Shown here: positions 9,870 through 20,069 of the stretch, piece after piece
Numbering within the stretch: position 1 is the first letter of the stretch
Layout: each line of letters begins with the position of its first letter
Assembly (NCBI GenBank): GCA_937625935.1
Contig: OW569350.1
Location: 1 to 64,000 of the forward strand
Source: Tetramitus jugosus
Lineage: Eukaryota; Heterolobosea; Eutetramitea; Acrasida; Vahlkampfiidae
Direction: 5' to 3'
Length of the DNA stretch: 64,000 nt
The notes under the pieces: generated by a model
Told to the model about the DNA's origin: nothing
The model's database searches: none
The model's input: only the letters and a program-made list of their open reading frames with translations
Program-made: the position numbers and the translations under genes

Positions 9870-11021
9870 ATGAATCACATGTCAGTAGCACCCTCTCTGT
9901 TGACAATTGGAGAATATCATGCAGAGGCACGCAAGAAGCTGCCTCAAATGTACTACGACTATTATCGATCCGGCGCCGATGATATGATTACTCTCAATTG
10001 GAATCAATCCGATTTTCAAAAGCTCAAAATCAGACCGAGAATGCTCATTGACGTGAGTCACATTGACACAAGTATTCAACTGTTAAACAATAAGAATATG
10101 GTGATTGATTTTCCTGTCATGATTGCTCCCACTGCCATGCACAAATTGGCAAACACTGAGGGAGAGTTGGCCACTGCGAGAGCCGCTGCAAAAATGGGCA
10201 CAGTATTTACATTGTCCAGCTTGTCGACGAGCTCTATTAAGGATGTTGCTGCTCAGAAAACTTGTTCAGCTCATCATCAATGGTTCCAGCTATACATTAC
10301 AAAGAACAGAAAATTGACAGAACAATTGGTTCGAAGTGCTGAACAAAATGGATACACTGCATTGGTGTTAACAGTTGATGCTCCTAAACTTGGTAATCGT
10401 ATTGCAGATCATCACAACAAGTTTCACCTGCCAGAAGGCATGTCTCTCGTCAATCTCATGGACGCCTTGAAGCAAGTGGGTGAAGATACGGAACAAAAGA
10501 AACAAACATCTGCGTTGAATCAATATTTCCAGACTCAAATAGATGATTCACTCACATGGAAAGATGTTCAATGGCTCAAAACCATAACCCGACTACCTAT
10601 CCTGGTGAAAGGTATATTGACTGCCGAAGATGCATTCCTGGCTGTTGAAAATGGAGTGGACGGTATCATTGTTAGCAATCACGGTGCTCGACAAGTGGAC
10701 ACGACTATCTCTACCATTGAGGCTCTGCCAGAAATTGCTGAAACTGTGCGACGATTGGGTGCCCAGGACAGAGTTGATATCTATTTAGATGGAGGTATCC
10801 AACATGGAACAGATGTTATAAAAGCTCTGGCACTTGGAGCAAAGGCCGTATTTATTGGAAGAGCCGCATTGTGGGGACTTAGTGTGTCAGGTGAACAAGG
10901 AGTTACGGATGTGTTGTCAATTCTGAAGAAGGAATTCATTCTGGCGATGCAACTGTGTGGCTGCAAGGATATACGATCTGTGACACCAGCTCTTCTTGCA
11001 ACGACCCACTCACGCCTCTGA
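9870..11021 (+). CDS. HAO: Peroxisomal FMN-dependent (S)-2-hydroxy-acid oxidase
   Basis: A 383-residue member of the glycolate/lactate oxidase family, which oxidises 2-hydroxy acids to 2-oxo acids using FMN and oxygen and releases hydrogen peroxide. The chain shows the family in order: YYDYYRSGADD near residue 30 (active-site Tyr region), PVMIAPTAMHKLA near 90, QWFQLYI, LTVDAPKLGNR near 170, LPILVKGILTAEDA near 245, SNHGARQVD near 268 with the catalytic His, and DGGIQHGTDVIKALALGAKAVFIGR binding the FMN phosphate. Length is standard (~370). The last three residues are SRL, a canonical PTS1 peroxisomal signal, which fits a peroxide-forming enzyme. Substrate (glycolate, lactate or longer acids) cannot be read from the sequence. 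Confidence 0.95.
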   Translation: MNHMSVAPSLLTIGEYHAEARKKLPQMYYDYYRSGADDMITLNWNQSDFQKLKIRPRMLIDVSHIDTSIQLLNNKNMVIDFPVMIAPTAMHKLANTEGELATARAAAKMGTVFTLSSLSTSSIKDVAAQKTCSAHHQWFQLYITKNRKLTEQLVRSAEQNGYTALVLTVDAPKLGNRIADHHNKFHLPEGMSLVNLMDALKQVGEDTEQKKQTSALNQYFQTQIDDSLTWKDVQWLKTITRLPILVKGILTAEDAFLAVENGVDGIIVSNHGARQVDTTISTIEALPEIAETVRRLGAQDRVDIYLDGGIQHGTDVIKALALGAKAVFIGRAALWGLSVSGEQGVTDVLSILKKEFILAMQLCGCKDIRSVTPALLATTHSRL

Positions 11022-11221
11022 TATCGACAATAGTCAATGGGTGATCTCCATTTTCTTGCCAATTAATTTTATCATTATAGATGGTAGGGCAGTGATGTGC
11101 TTGTATTACAAATTGTATCGATTCTTCCCGCCAAAAAAATCATTTTCACCAATTTCGAGAAAGAACTTGACAATGAGAAAAACCGTTTCGAAAAGAAAAT
11201 TCAAACAAAACGAACGAGAAA

Positions 11222-12100
11222 ATGAAGCAACGACATAACGAACAGCATAGTGACGACGAGCACTCTGAGAGTGAATCTGAAGAGTATCAAGAACAACAGG
11301 AAGAAGAAGAAACTCTGTATGAGACTTTGGGCGTACCTGAAACTGCCACACCATCCGAGATCAAAAAAGCATACTACAAAAAGGCCAAGGAGTGTCACCC
11401 TGATTTGCCAAACGGTAACACTGAACTGTTCCAGAAAGTAGGAAAAGCATACGAGGTGTTGAGCGATGCAAAGAAGCGACAGAGATATGACAAGACGGGC
11501 TACACTGATTTTCAATCGGGAGTGAATCATGATGATGATTTCGATTGGGAAGAGTATTGGAGAGCATTGTACAGACAGGTATCAGAAGAAGATATCGATG
11601 CATTCGCTAAGCAATACCGGGAATCTGAAGAAGAATTGAAAGATTTGAAGAAATCGTATCTTGAATTCAAGGGAAACATGGATAAGATACTAGATAATAT
11701 TATGTTGTCAAAGGAGAGTGATGTACCTCGATTTTGTATCGCTATTGATCAGTGGATCAAGGACGGTGAGGTTGAACAGTTCAAGGCCTATGTTGACACT
11801 TGTAAATCAAAGAAGGCAACCAAGACGAGGAAACAGAAATTAGCAAGAGAACAAAAGGAAGCCAAGGAGGTAGATTCTGAACTTGCTGCTGCAATCAAAA
11901 ACAAGAACAACTCCAAGGAGCTTGCAGTCACAAAGCAAGCCAAGCGTTTCGATGATTTAGTCAACCAAATTCAATCCAAGTACACAAGTACAAGTAGTTC
12001 AAAAACGAGCAAGAAGAGAAGTCTTGAAGCCTCTGAACCTTCCGAGGAAGAATTCCAAAAAATTCAACAAAGGCTAATGAAGAAGTCAAGGAAAAATTAA
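11222..12100 (+). CDS. DNAJC9: DNAJC9-like J-domain histone co-chaperone
   Basis: A 292-residue protein. After an acidic N-terminus, a J domain spans about residues 30-97 (YETLGVPETAT, YYKKAKECHPDL with the HPD motif, YEVLSDAKKRQRYD). The next part, WEEYWRALYRQVSEEDIDAF and LKKSYLEFKGNMDKILD, closely follows DNAJC9 beyond its J domain, and the lysine-rich tail also matches. DNAJC9 in animals binds histone H3-H4 and recruits HSP70 to it; that role is carried over by homology. It ends 15 bases from the stop of the convergent ThrE-like gene, so the two 3' UTRs must overlap. Confidence 0.92.
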   Translation: MKQRHNEQHSDDEHSESESEEYQEQQEEEETLYETLGVPETATPSEIKKAYYKKAKECHPDLPNGNTELFQKVGKAYEVLSDAKKRQRYDKTGYTDFQSGVNHDDDFDWEEYWRALYRQVSEEDIDAFAKQYRESEEELKDLKKSYLEFKGNMDKILDNIMLSKESDVPRFCIAIDQWIKDGEVEQFKAYVDTCKSKKATKTRKQKLAREQKEAKEVDSELAAAIKNKNNSKELAVTKQAKRFDDLVNQIQSKYTSTSSSKTSKKRSLEASEPSEEEFQKIQQRLMKKSRKN

Positions 12101-12115
12101 CTTATTACCTCGACA

Positions 12116-14644
12116 TTAAATTTTTAGTGCTTTTCTTGTACGTGTCACAAACCCTAAATTTTTGTGCCTGTGGTGCAGAGGCAAGAAATCAGCCAAGATT
12201 AACCCAAGACCGATAGCTAACCCGGTGATCATTGCCTGTACTAACATTGCTGTACCATTATTCACATCCTTGTTAATAAGCGAGACGATTGCCTTGACTG
12301 ACAGTGACCCAGGAACTTCAAAGAGGATAACACAGCAAGTTACAATCGTTGGATGTCGATGTGAGATCCACCCATAGAGTAGTGAGACCATCTGGGCTGA
12401 AAACGCTCCAACAAAAGCTCCCAACTCTGGAATGGTCAACTGGCCAATAAATCTCGTTAAAAAATATGTGACGTAGCTATCTGCGATGATGAACATGATA
12501 GGTAGAGGCTCGTGAGGTACCTTTAACCCGACGATAAACGATAATGCCCCCAATGGTACCGCCAGAACAGAAATCCACCATGGATAGACGTATGCAGTCC
12601 GAATAATAGGAGTAAAATGGAAGCTGGACTCAATAATCTGACAGACAACTAGTACTGCACCAATCTGCACACCAGCCAACATTCCGCCCAGTAGACGAAC
12701 TAAACCGGCACGGACATGACGTCTAGCCAGCTCAGATATCGATAGAGTAAAAGTAAGACCGGGGAGTAGCATAAATGTTGAAATCAGTGCGGGAGTTATG
12801 GTTTGAAATGGCATCCGAAAATGTTGGAATATAACCTTCAGTACAATACACACAATCGATGCGGCCATTGCACATATAGAGTGGGTAATTGGAGCCAATG
12901 ATGGAGCATATATCGGCGTTTTTATCACAACGAGGCATACGAAGATACCAGATATCAGAGCACCCAAAATCTCTTGCCACAGACAACCAGTCAATGTCGC
13001 AAATACACCACTGCACACAAAATAGACGAAGAATGAGCACAGCACATGGGAGTATATGGGCTTTTGTGCTATAATTACCTTGATCTGCTTCTGAGCGTCT
13101 GTCACTGTCAACTTGTTCTCTGCTACATCTGCTGCCAAATCATCCAACATACACAACTTGTTCAAATCCCACGCTGCTCCCTTCAATTTAATATATCTTG
13201 TATCGTGACCCGAACTACCAAATCCTGTCGTAAACGTAATCAAAAATCCATTACCAGTAAAATCTACCATACATCCGACTCCATAACATGTAGATATGAG
13301 TGTGGCATGATAGTCGATTCGATACGCTGGCATACCAAAACATAATAGCGCATAAATCAAATCGATGATTAATATCTTAACATTATTCAAGTCCTCGTGT
13401 GAGCTCACCTCATACACTTTCTTTGGTGGTGAACCATACATGAGTTCTTGAACATAACGTTTTGTCTTCTTTGTTTTTGAAAGTGATTCCTGTATAGCTG
13501 ATCGGGTTGGACGCTTCAACTTGATGTGCGTGCCACGCTTTACTTTCATTCTTAATCGCTTTCTGTATTCCTTACTCGATTCCCCCGATTTGCTCAACTG
13601 TTGAATATGATTGAACATTTCACTGGGTAGAGTCATGTTCTGTACTGGGTTACCAGGTGCAGGCACAACCGATGTAGTTGTTTCGAGAGTGTCCAGACGA
13701 TCTACTGGAATGGAATTATTATTCAATGTACCTGTGTTCATCTGAGCACTATCTCTACCTGATCGACTCACATCACTCTCCAATCCACCATCACTACTGT
13801 AATCACTATCAAAATTCGATCCGTTTCCTCCATCCATTGTCTCTCCTCGATTCAACAACTCTTCAATCGATCTCTCTTTTCTCATTGCATACGAATCGAG
13901 CTCAAAGTCATGATGATGATCATTCATACTCGCATGATCATCGTAGTTGTTAATGCTATGATTCATACTGTTACTCTTATTAGTATTAGCACTACTCTGC
14001 GTGTCATTCGAGTTGAGACTAATGACTTCATACGGAAGGTCAATCTCATTATGATGCTTCATGATTGACGTCAAATGAGGAGAATGATAAGTAGGTGAAA
14101 CAAGTGTCGTCGTCCTGCTATTCTGCGTGTCATTGTTTTCTGTTGCGCTACCATTGCTATTGTCTGTCGTTGTGATAATGTGGAGATTAATAGGTGTCTG
14201 TGATTTCCACATGACTTTCTTCTTGTGGTGTGGATTGTTCGTACCATGGTAGCCGTGGTGACTCTCCGTGTCATTTCGAACGTGACTATCAGCTGCCGAA
14301 GATGCAATGACAACTACTGCGTCATCACAATTCTGTGAATCTTCACTATCCAACTTCACCTCCTCATTGTTTATGATCGTTGTTGGAGATGGTTCAATGG
14401 TAATCACTGTGGTGGAAACAGCAGCTGCTGTCGTAGGTGTAAACAACGGATTGGTTCGTGTCGTTGGAGTTCGCGGAGTATTGTTTAGTGAAGCAGTTGG
14501 CGTCCTGCTACTACTATTGGGTATTACATTTACTACCACATCATCACCTTCTAGTGGTGGCGTAGTTGTTGCACTCATGTGATCTGATGGCTTTTGTTGG
14601 GACGCCGGCGGTCGATGATTTGTTTTATCCTCATTGTTTGACAT
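12116..14644 (-). CDS. ThrE/DUF1212-family multi-pass membrane transporter
   Basis: An 842-residue protein starting at ATG 14644 (MSNNEDK); the open frame extends to 14665 but there opens with TTG. The first ~400 residues are polar, rich in Thr, Asn, Ser and His, and probably cytosolic and disordered. From about residue 400 comes the ThrE module (NNVKILIIDLIYALLCFGMPAYRID, VDFTGNGFLITFTTGFG), then about ten hydrophobic segments including ITPALISTFMLLPGLTFT. Bacterial ThrE exports threonine and serine; fungal relatives (PRM10-like) have the same two-part membrane core with long N-terminal tails. The substrate in this organism is unknown. It is convergent with DNAJC9. Confidence 0.85.
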   Translation of the reverse strand: MSNNEDKTNHRPPASQQKPSDHMSATTTPPLEGDDVVVNVIPNSSSRTPTASLNNTPRTPTTRTNPLFTPTTAAAVSTTVITIEPSPTTIINNEEVKLDSEDSQNCDDAVVVIASSAADSHVRNDTESHHGYHGTNNPHHKKKVMWKSQTPINLHIITTTDNSNGSATENNDTQNSRTTTLVSPTYHSPHLTSIMKHHNEIDLPYEVISLNSNDTQSSANTNKSNSMNHSINNYDDHASMNDHHHDFELDSYAMRKERSIEELLNRGETMDGGNGSNFDSDYSSDGGLESDVSRSGRDSAQMNTGTLNNNSIPVDRLDTLETTTSVVPAPGNPVQNMTLPSEMFNHIQQLSKSGESSKEYRKRLRMKVKRGTHIKLKRPTRSAIQESLSKTKKTKRYVQELMYGSPPKKVYEVSSHEDLNNVKILIIDLIYALLCFGMPAYRIDYHATLISTCYGVGCMVDFTGNGFLITFTTGFGSSGHDTRYIKLKGAAWDLNKLCMLDDLAADVAENKLTVTDAQKQIKVIIAQKPIYSHVLCSFFVYFVCSGVFATLTGCLWQEILGALISGIFVCLVVIKTPIYAPSLAPITHSICAMAASIVCIVLKVIFQHFRMPFQTITPALISTFMLLPGLTFTLSISELARRHVRAGLVRLLGGMLAGVQIGAVLVVCQIIESSFHFTPIIRTAYVYPWWISVLAVPLGALSFIVGLKVPHEPLPIMFIIADSYVTYFLTRFIGQLTIPELGAFVGAFSAQMVSLLYGWISHRHPTIVTCCVILFEVPGSLSVKAIVSLINKDVNNGTAMLVQAMITGLAIGLGLILADFLPLHHRHKNLGFVTRTRKALKI

Positions 14645-14900
14645 GATATGTTGTATTGTGTGCAATTATTATTGCTCCATCACAATCCACGTTTCGAGTT
14701 GATTTTGTTCTTGTGGAAGCTTGTGGGACATGAATACTGTGAGCGAACAATATGTTTGTGTTGAAATATCTGGCTTTTTTGGTTTGCGGCCCCGCAAGCA
14801 AAAACTCCTGGAAGTACTTCGGAATGTCTGAGCGATTTCAATGGACCCAAGAACCAGCGAGAATACAACACATGATGAAAGATATGCATTATGAAATAAT

Positions 14901-16652
14901 TTAATTTTGCTTTTGTTGCTTGCCATGAACAAAGTAGGTATGTGGATAACGTGTAACAACGCTGTCAATTGTCCAATCACTCTTCCACAAGTTCATCACA
15001 AAGTCACTGAACAGAAAATGGCTCCACTCCTCTCGGGTCACCTTCCAATTGGCCTGGAACAAGTACCGTGGATTGGCTGTGTCATATGCCTCTTCAGGTA
15101 TCTTACTCCTGACTTTGGCGACAAACTCCCGGAATGAATGAATCGTATTGTACAGCGCATTTCCATTAATGTGCATATTGTAATACATTTCACCAAGATC
15201 ACCATCACGCTTTGGATCGTCATTTGAACCGACTGTTCCTCTATAAATTGACCCACTGATCCACCAGGAACTGTCAGCCAAGAACGCTTGATTGGTCAAT
15301 CTGTTTAACCAACCATTTCTAACTGGGAATGTGTCTGGCTCGGCATAGAAAAAGTATTGATATTGAGTGTAAAGCCTTGGATCGAACAGTAATCTATGAA
15401 ACATAAAATTAGCAGAGGCAGGATACACATCTTCTCCACCAACCAAATTTGTGTACCAGAATCGTATTGTTGGATGGAGACAGTGAAATTCTGGTCTCAA
15501 ATCCCCGTTGACTGTTCCATCGACTGTCAACTCCTTGATAACACTCTCTTCCATCTCCTTATTCTCTGTTCGATGGAAATAAAAGATTAGATCTGTGGTA
15601 TCGTGATAAACCTTTGATACACCGGTGCATGGCTTGTAGGCTCTCCACCGCCTCAACTGTTGAACGACCTGAGATATCTGTGAGGTAGGAAACGGAACAA
15701 CAATGGCAAACTTTTTCCTCTCTACAAGCTCGTTACCAACCTTTTGTTTTGTATGGTCTGTCACCGTTTTATCAGCAGTTTCTGTATCATTTGACAAGCT
15801 TGTACTTGATTCGATGGATTTGTTGTCATCACCACTATTGAGTTCATTGCCACACAATTTTCCACCCTTGATTCCAAATGACTTCAACGTTTTATCCAAA
15901 TCAAACATGTGATCCTTGTTTGCAATGGTGTACTGCTTCATTTGCATGTCATTCAATTGCCGAGTGACATGATCGACAATATCCTTCTCCAGCGATGAAT
16001 ACTTGTCCCCTTTCAACAATGAATCATCATACTGGCTATTGAAAGGCAAGTGAATGTAATCAAAATACTTCCAAGTAGTCATCTCTTCAATCATTTCTCT
16101 GTGCAATACATTGACTCCATAGGCAATCCATATGATATTGGATGCCTCGTCCATTGATTTTTCATTGTCGAGCACGTGTTGAATACATGGAACTGCATTG
16201 ATCAATTGATTCATGGATTCCATGCTGTACACTGGCATCAAATAAATGGTTTTTGAGGCAGGTGACTGATGAGAGTTTGACATCGTGTACCGCAGCCGAG
16301 AAATGGGAGATGTTTTGCCAAAGGTGTTGAGCTCGGATGAAACAATGCCTTGGATCTCATTCAACGATGTTCTCTTGACTGTTGAGATGACTGCTGTTGA
16401 CGTTGTGGGACCATTATTATTATTATTATAATTGTTGTTGATATGATTGTTACAATTGGTGTTGCCTTCTGCTGTATTCGGAGACAGAGAGCCTCCAATG
16501 GCATAATTGTTGTTTGTGGGGAAAAAGGTATCACTGTACAAGAGAAGTTGACCAACAACAAGAACAAACACGAGCAGAAAGATGACCATGACTCGTTTTT
16601 TGGTAAAAAAGTCGATCATCTTTGTGGTCGTTGAAGCAGTGGCAGGAGTCAT
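14901..16652 (-). CDS. Putative type II membrane glycosyltransferase
   Basis: The frame is open to an ATG at 16814 (637 residues), but the ATG at 16652 gives a better type II membrane protein of 583 residues: a short basic cytosolic tail, one hydrophobic anchor at about residues 21-38 (VMVIFLLVFVLVVGQLLLY), an Asn-rich stem, then a large lumenal domain. Near residue 437 is FFYAEPDTFPVRNGWL, an acidic motif after beta-strand-like residues, as seen in the donor-metal site of some uncharacterised glycosyltransferases; it is followed by WWISGSIYRG, a conserved HINGNALYN and an FVMNLW segment. A Golgi glycosyltransferase is my best guess; no precise family or sugar can be named. Confidence 0.65.
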   Translation of the reverse strand: MTPATASTTTKMIDFFTKKRVMVIFLLVFVLVVGQLLLYSDTFFPTNNNYAIGGSLSPNTAEGNTNCNNHINNNYNNNNNGPTTSTAVISTVKRTSLNEIQGIVSSELNTFGKTSPISRLRYTMSNSHQSPASKTIYLMPVYSMESMNQLINAVPCIQHVLDNEKSMDEASNIIWIAYGVNVLHREMIEEMTTWKYFDYIHLPFNSQYDDSLLKGDKYSSLEKDIVDHVTRQLNDMQMKQYTIANKDHMFDLDKTLKSFGIKGGKLCGNELNSGDDNKSIESSTSLSNDTETADKTVTDHTKQKVGNELVERKKFAIVVPFPTSQISQVVQQLRRWRAYKPCTGVSKVYHDTTDLIFYFHRTENKEMEESVIKELTVDGTVNGDLRPEFHCLHPTIRFWYTNLVGGEDVYPASANFMFHRLLFDPRLYTQYQYFFYAEPDTFPVRNGWLNRLTNQAFLADSSWWISGSIYRGTVGSNDDPKRDGDLGEMYYNMHINGNALYNTIHSFREFVAKVRSKIPEEAYDTANPRYLFQANWKVTREEWSHFLFSDFVMNLWKSDWTIDSVVTRYPHTYFVHGKQQKQN

Positions 16653-16825
16653 ATTGTTGTGTTTCTTCTTTGAGGTTGTGGGTGGTGGGTGAAGTGAACT
16701 TCTGTGTCCAGTGTAGAAGAGTCCATTTTTTGAGTGACACACCCAGAAAAACCGAAATACAATTTGCGCGAAACACGGAGATTTAGCTTGAATCTTCCAA
16801 ATCGAAGAGTCCATTTTTGTTTATC

Positions 16826-17698
16826 TTACAGGGAGGACATGCGAATACATCCATCCAAACGGATAACTTCTCCATTGACCATGGCATTCTTCATCATGAA
16901 TACGACCAGATCTGCAAATTCTTCAGACTTTCCGAATCTTGATGGGAATGGAATTTGCTTGATGAGTGATTGCTTGGCGGGCTGTGGAAGTGCTTCGAGC
17001 ATTGGAGTAGAAAATACACCTGGTGCAATGGCATTAACTCTGATACCATAGGCAGCAAACTCTCTGGCCAATGGGAGAGTCATACTGACAATGGCACCCT
17101 TGCTGGCAGAATAGGCAGCTTGACCAATCTGTCCCTCGAATGCAGCGATGCTAGCCACATTGATGAAGATACCCTTCTCGCCATCTTCGTTCACAGCTGG
17201 CAAATTATTTTTACAAATGTAGTCTGCTACGAGACGAATGACATTAAAAGTACCTACCACATTGATGTTCATCACAGTCTCAAACACTTTCAATGGACAT
17301 GGTCCAGATTTGGTTACCACACGGTTCGCAGAAGCAACACCAGCACAGTTGACGGCACCATGGATCGATCCAAACTTGTTGGTTGCGACATCGATTGCCT
17401 TCTTGACATCTTCCTCCTTGAGAACATTGCACTCGGAGAAGGCGACTCTTGACGAGTTCAATTCCCTCACCAAGTTGTCACCTTGTTGCTTGTTCATGTC
17501 CAGAATGACGACATTGGCATTCTCTTGCAATAATCTGCGCACAGTGGCCTCTCCCAGACCACTAGCACCACCTGTAACTAAAAATGTCTTATTATCCAGA
17601 GATTTCATCAGTAGTAGCAATAATAAATAAGAATAAATTGATCGGATTTGCTCTTGTTTTTTTCTTGTTGATGATCTCCTCCCAGAAATTGCCGACAT
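16826..17698 (-). CDS. HSD17B10: 3-hydroxyacyl-CoA dehydrogenase type 2-like SDR
   Basis: A classical short-chain dehydrogenase. Starting at ATG 17608 (MKSLDNK) gives 260 residues, matching HSD17B10 (261 in humans); starting at 17698 adds a basic, Ser/Arg-rich 30-residue leader (MSAISGRRSSTRKKQ) that could be a mitochondrial presequence. From the inner start: TGGASGLG nucleotide-binding loop near residue 12, NCAGVA near 90, INVAS with the catalytic Ser near 152 and YSASK with catalytic Tyr and Lys near 165, then RVNAIAPGVFSTPM. Animal HSD17B10 oxidises short branched 3-hydroxyacyl-CoAs in mitochondria and is also a subunit of RNase P. The metabolic role is the safer inference here. Confidence 0.9.
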   Translation of the reverse strand: MSAISGRRSSTRKKQEQIRSIYSYLLLLLLMKSLDNKTFLVTGGASGLGEATVRRLLQENANVVILDMNKQQGDNLVRELNSSRVAFSECNVLKEEDVKKAIDVATNKFGSIHGAVNCAGVASANRVVTKSGPCPLKVFETVMNINVVGTFNVIRLVADYICKNNLPAVNEDGEKGIFINVASIAAFEGQIGQAAYSASKGAIVSMTLPLAREFAAYGIRVNAIAPGVFSTPMLEALPQPAKQSLIKQIPFPSRFGKSEEFADLVVFMMKNAMVNGEVIRLDGCIRMSSL

Positions 17699-17753
17699 CA
17701 AAAAGTCACATCATACGATACAACCAAAAAGCAGTCTTTATTTAGTGTTGTGT

Positions 17754-19772
17754 CTAATCAGACTTGATCACACGATAGATACGCTTAACAAAGATGAGAG
17801 CACTGTAAAAACCGACACTACCCATCATGAAGAACAGAGCCAGACATGCAATGAACATGTAACCAAAATAGAAGGCGCTCTGCAAGAATCCACTCATCTG
17901 ACTCTCATATTGGAAGAAGAAGATGGAATAGGCATAGATAAAGAAACTGCTAGCTCCACCGCAGAACACAGCCTTCCACCACCACAGATAATTCTCCTGA
18001 CTGATGAGCACATAAATCATGGCAATGGTTATGCAACTGGTAACCATAATTAAAATGATAAACACCAGAGCTACAATAGGGAATGGAGTGTACAAGAATT
18101 GTCCCCAAATGCTTACGAACAAATAGTACAACTCGATATAGATTGCACTGAAGGGCAAAAAGCCAGCGACCAAAATTTGAACGGCACCTGATTTGTACCA
18201 TAGAGATGGTGGAATTTCTCTAGGCACCTTGTTTGTTCGGCAAGGGGCATCGAATGGATGAGAAAAGTTCTTTGCAGTAATAGCACCAACCAACTGCAAT
18301 GGGAAACTAACTAAAAAGTAGAGTGCCAAAATTCCAGCAATGGTCTTGAAGGGGAAAGCAGCACTGCTCTCGTATGCCAGTGCAGTAGTGTTCAAACATG
18401 CCCAAACAATAAACACTGGTAGGGCAAACAATGAAACAGTCAACAAAACATTTTTCACCCAATTCTCGCCACCAAATTGCTTATAGAAATGTCCACTGAC
18501 GTATCCACTAATACCAGTTGTCAATGCATACACAACAATGAAGGATGTGTACATTGCATTGTTGGAATAATCAGAGTAGTAGGCACCAATTAGAGTCAAG
18601 AACAAAATACAGAAAATGAGTGAGAGCAATTGTGCACCGTTACCCAAAATGGATGCCAGCAAATTCACATGCGGAGGGAATCTGAAAACATTGGCATGAA
18701 GCAACTTCCATCCGGACTCTTCCTTCTCTGAAAATATAGCAACAAGGAGAGTGTTAGAATCAAGGAGGAGGCGAATACGAAGCGTCTAAATAATAACAAT
18801 AACAACGACAAGACATACCATCTTCATCATCTTCGGCATATGCTTGATAATCTCTCTTCAAAATTCTAGTAATGATAAAGGCGAGGAAACTGGTCAACAC
18901 CACAACCAAAATCAATGAATTCAAAATGCTGAACCATTGGATCTCAATCTCTTCGCTGAAAAAGTTCATTTCTACATATTTGGACATACGGTTCTCAAAC
19001 TTCTTCTCTGTTGGAGTCCAGAGAGCACTGTATGAGAAGGTAATCTTTGTGATGTCATCTTGATTGATGTCCACAGCTTTTTCCAAGTCTGGTTTGGCAG
19101 AGATTTCAATCACCTATAAAGGAACAAACATGACAAATACATGTAAAGTGTGAGAAATGATTTCCATCAAAAAAAAACAATCACAAAATAGAAAAAGCAA
19201 CCTAGCAACCAACATACTCTATCTCCATTGTACATGATATAAAAGTTGTAATGAGTAAACAACAAAATTCTTGGTCTAGTTCCTGCCTGAGTCGCAGGTA
19301 GAGTCTTACCAATGGAAACCTTGATCGGTAATCCATCATAGTACAACAACATCATAAACTTGTTTTGAACAGCTTTGCGCAACTTGTTCAAATCATCCTT
19401 TGACACAGTCTTTGGTTCACATAATTGTTTATGATCCGTATTGACTTGGAACGCAAGATCATACAGTGTCTTTTTTCTTCTGCTGCCAGAGACATCAGCA
19501 CCCATGTCCTGACGCACTGATTCCTTCTTTTCGCTTCCACAGAATGGAAGATAGTAGTAGTCATAGGTTTCTGATGGATTTCCCTTGGCCCACATCTTCT
19601 CAGCAATCACGGGTATGGAGTCTGATGGGAGGTACGAGTGCCGTCTCTGACGTTTTTTGAGTGCTGCTGCATTGGAGCTTTTTGATGAACCAGGAGGAGC
19701 ACACTGAGCGATGAGAGCAAAACTAATGATAAGAAGAATTATCGCCAGTAGGGAGATGCTGAGTTTATTCAT
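17754..19772 (-). CDS. Transmembrane 9 superfamily (EMP70) protein, three exons
   Basis: Three exons join in frame to 607 residues: 19772-19218, 19113-18819 and 18727-17754. Intron 1 (19114-19217, 104 nt) and intron 2 (18728-18818, 91 nt) both have GTATGT donors and AG acceptors (TTTATAG, ATTTTCAG); the second splits a Glu codon. Residues 1-24 are a signal peptide, followed by a ~215-residue lumenal domain, a first membrane span in exon 2, and eight more in exon 3 after the motif GWKLLHANVFRFPPH. The tail VIKSD resembles the C-terminal KxD COPI-binding signal of the family. TM9SF proteins cycle between Golgi and endosomes and help sort membrane cargo; in amoebae they act in adhesion and phagocytosis. 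Confidence 0.92.
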
Positions 19773-20069
19773 GCTGCGATTCTCTTTTTGCTTTTTGGTT
19801 GGTGTGATTAGTGTTTTTTTTCTTGTCGTTTTGATTTTTTTGCGGTAGCATGAAGGCGCCTTTTTTGTTCGTCAGATGAATGTGATGTTGGATGGTACAA
19901 ATAGACATGAAATGTGATTCAACGGATATTCCAGTAGATTCACATCTGTGAGGTTGATTAAGCACACAACTATGCATCAGCTTAGCTGCGATATCTATTT
20001 TTTTGTATCTACATTGCTTGCCATCAACACCATGTTGCTGTAGTCAGAGTTCGCAACCGCAAAGTACGA

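Noticed and set aside
14901-16814. Longer N-terminus of the glycosyltransferase-like protein from ATG 16814
   Set aside because: It would place about 75 unrelated residues before the anchor; the ATG at 16652 gives a normal type II signal-anchor. The longer form is not excluded.
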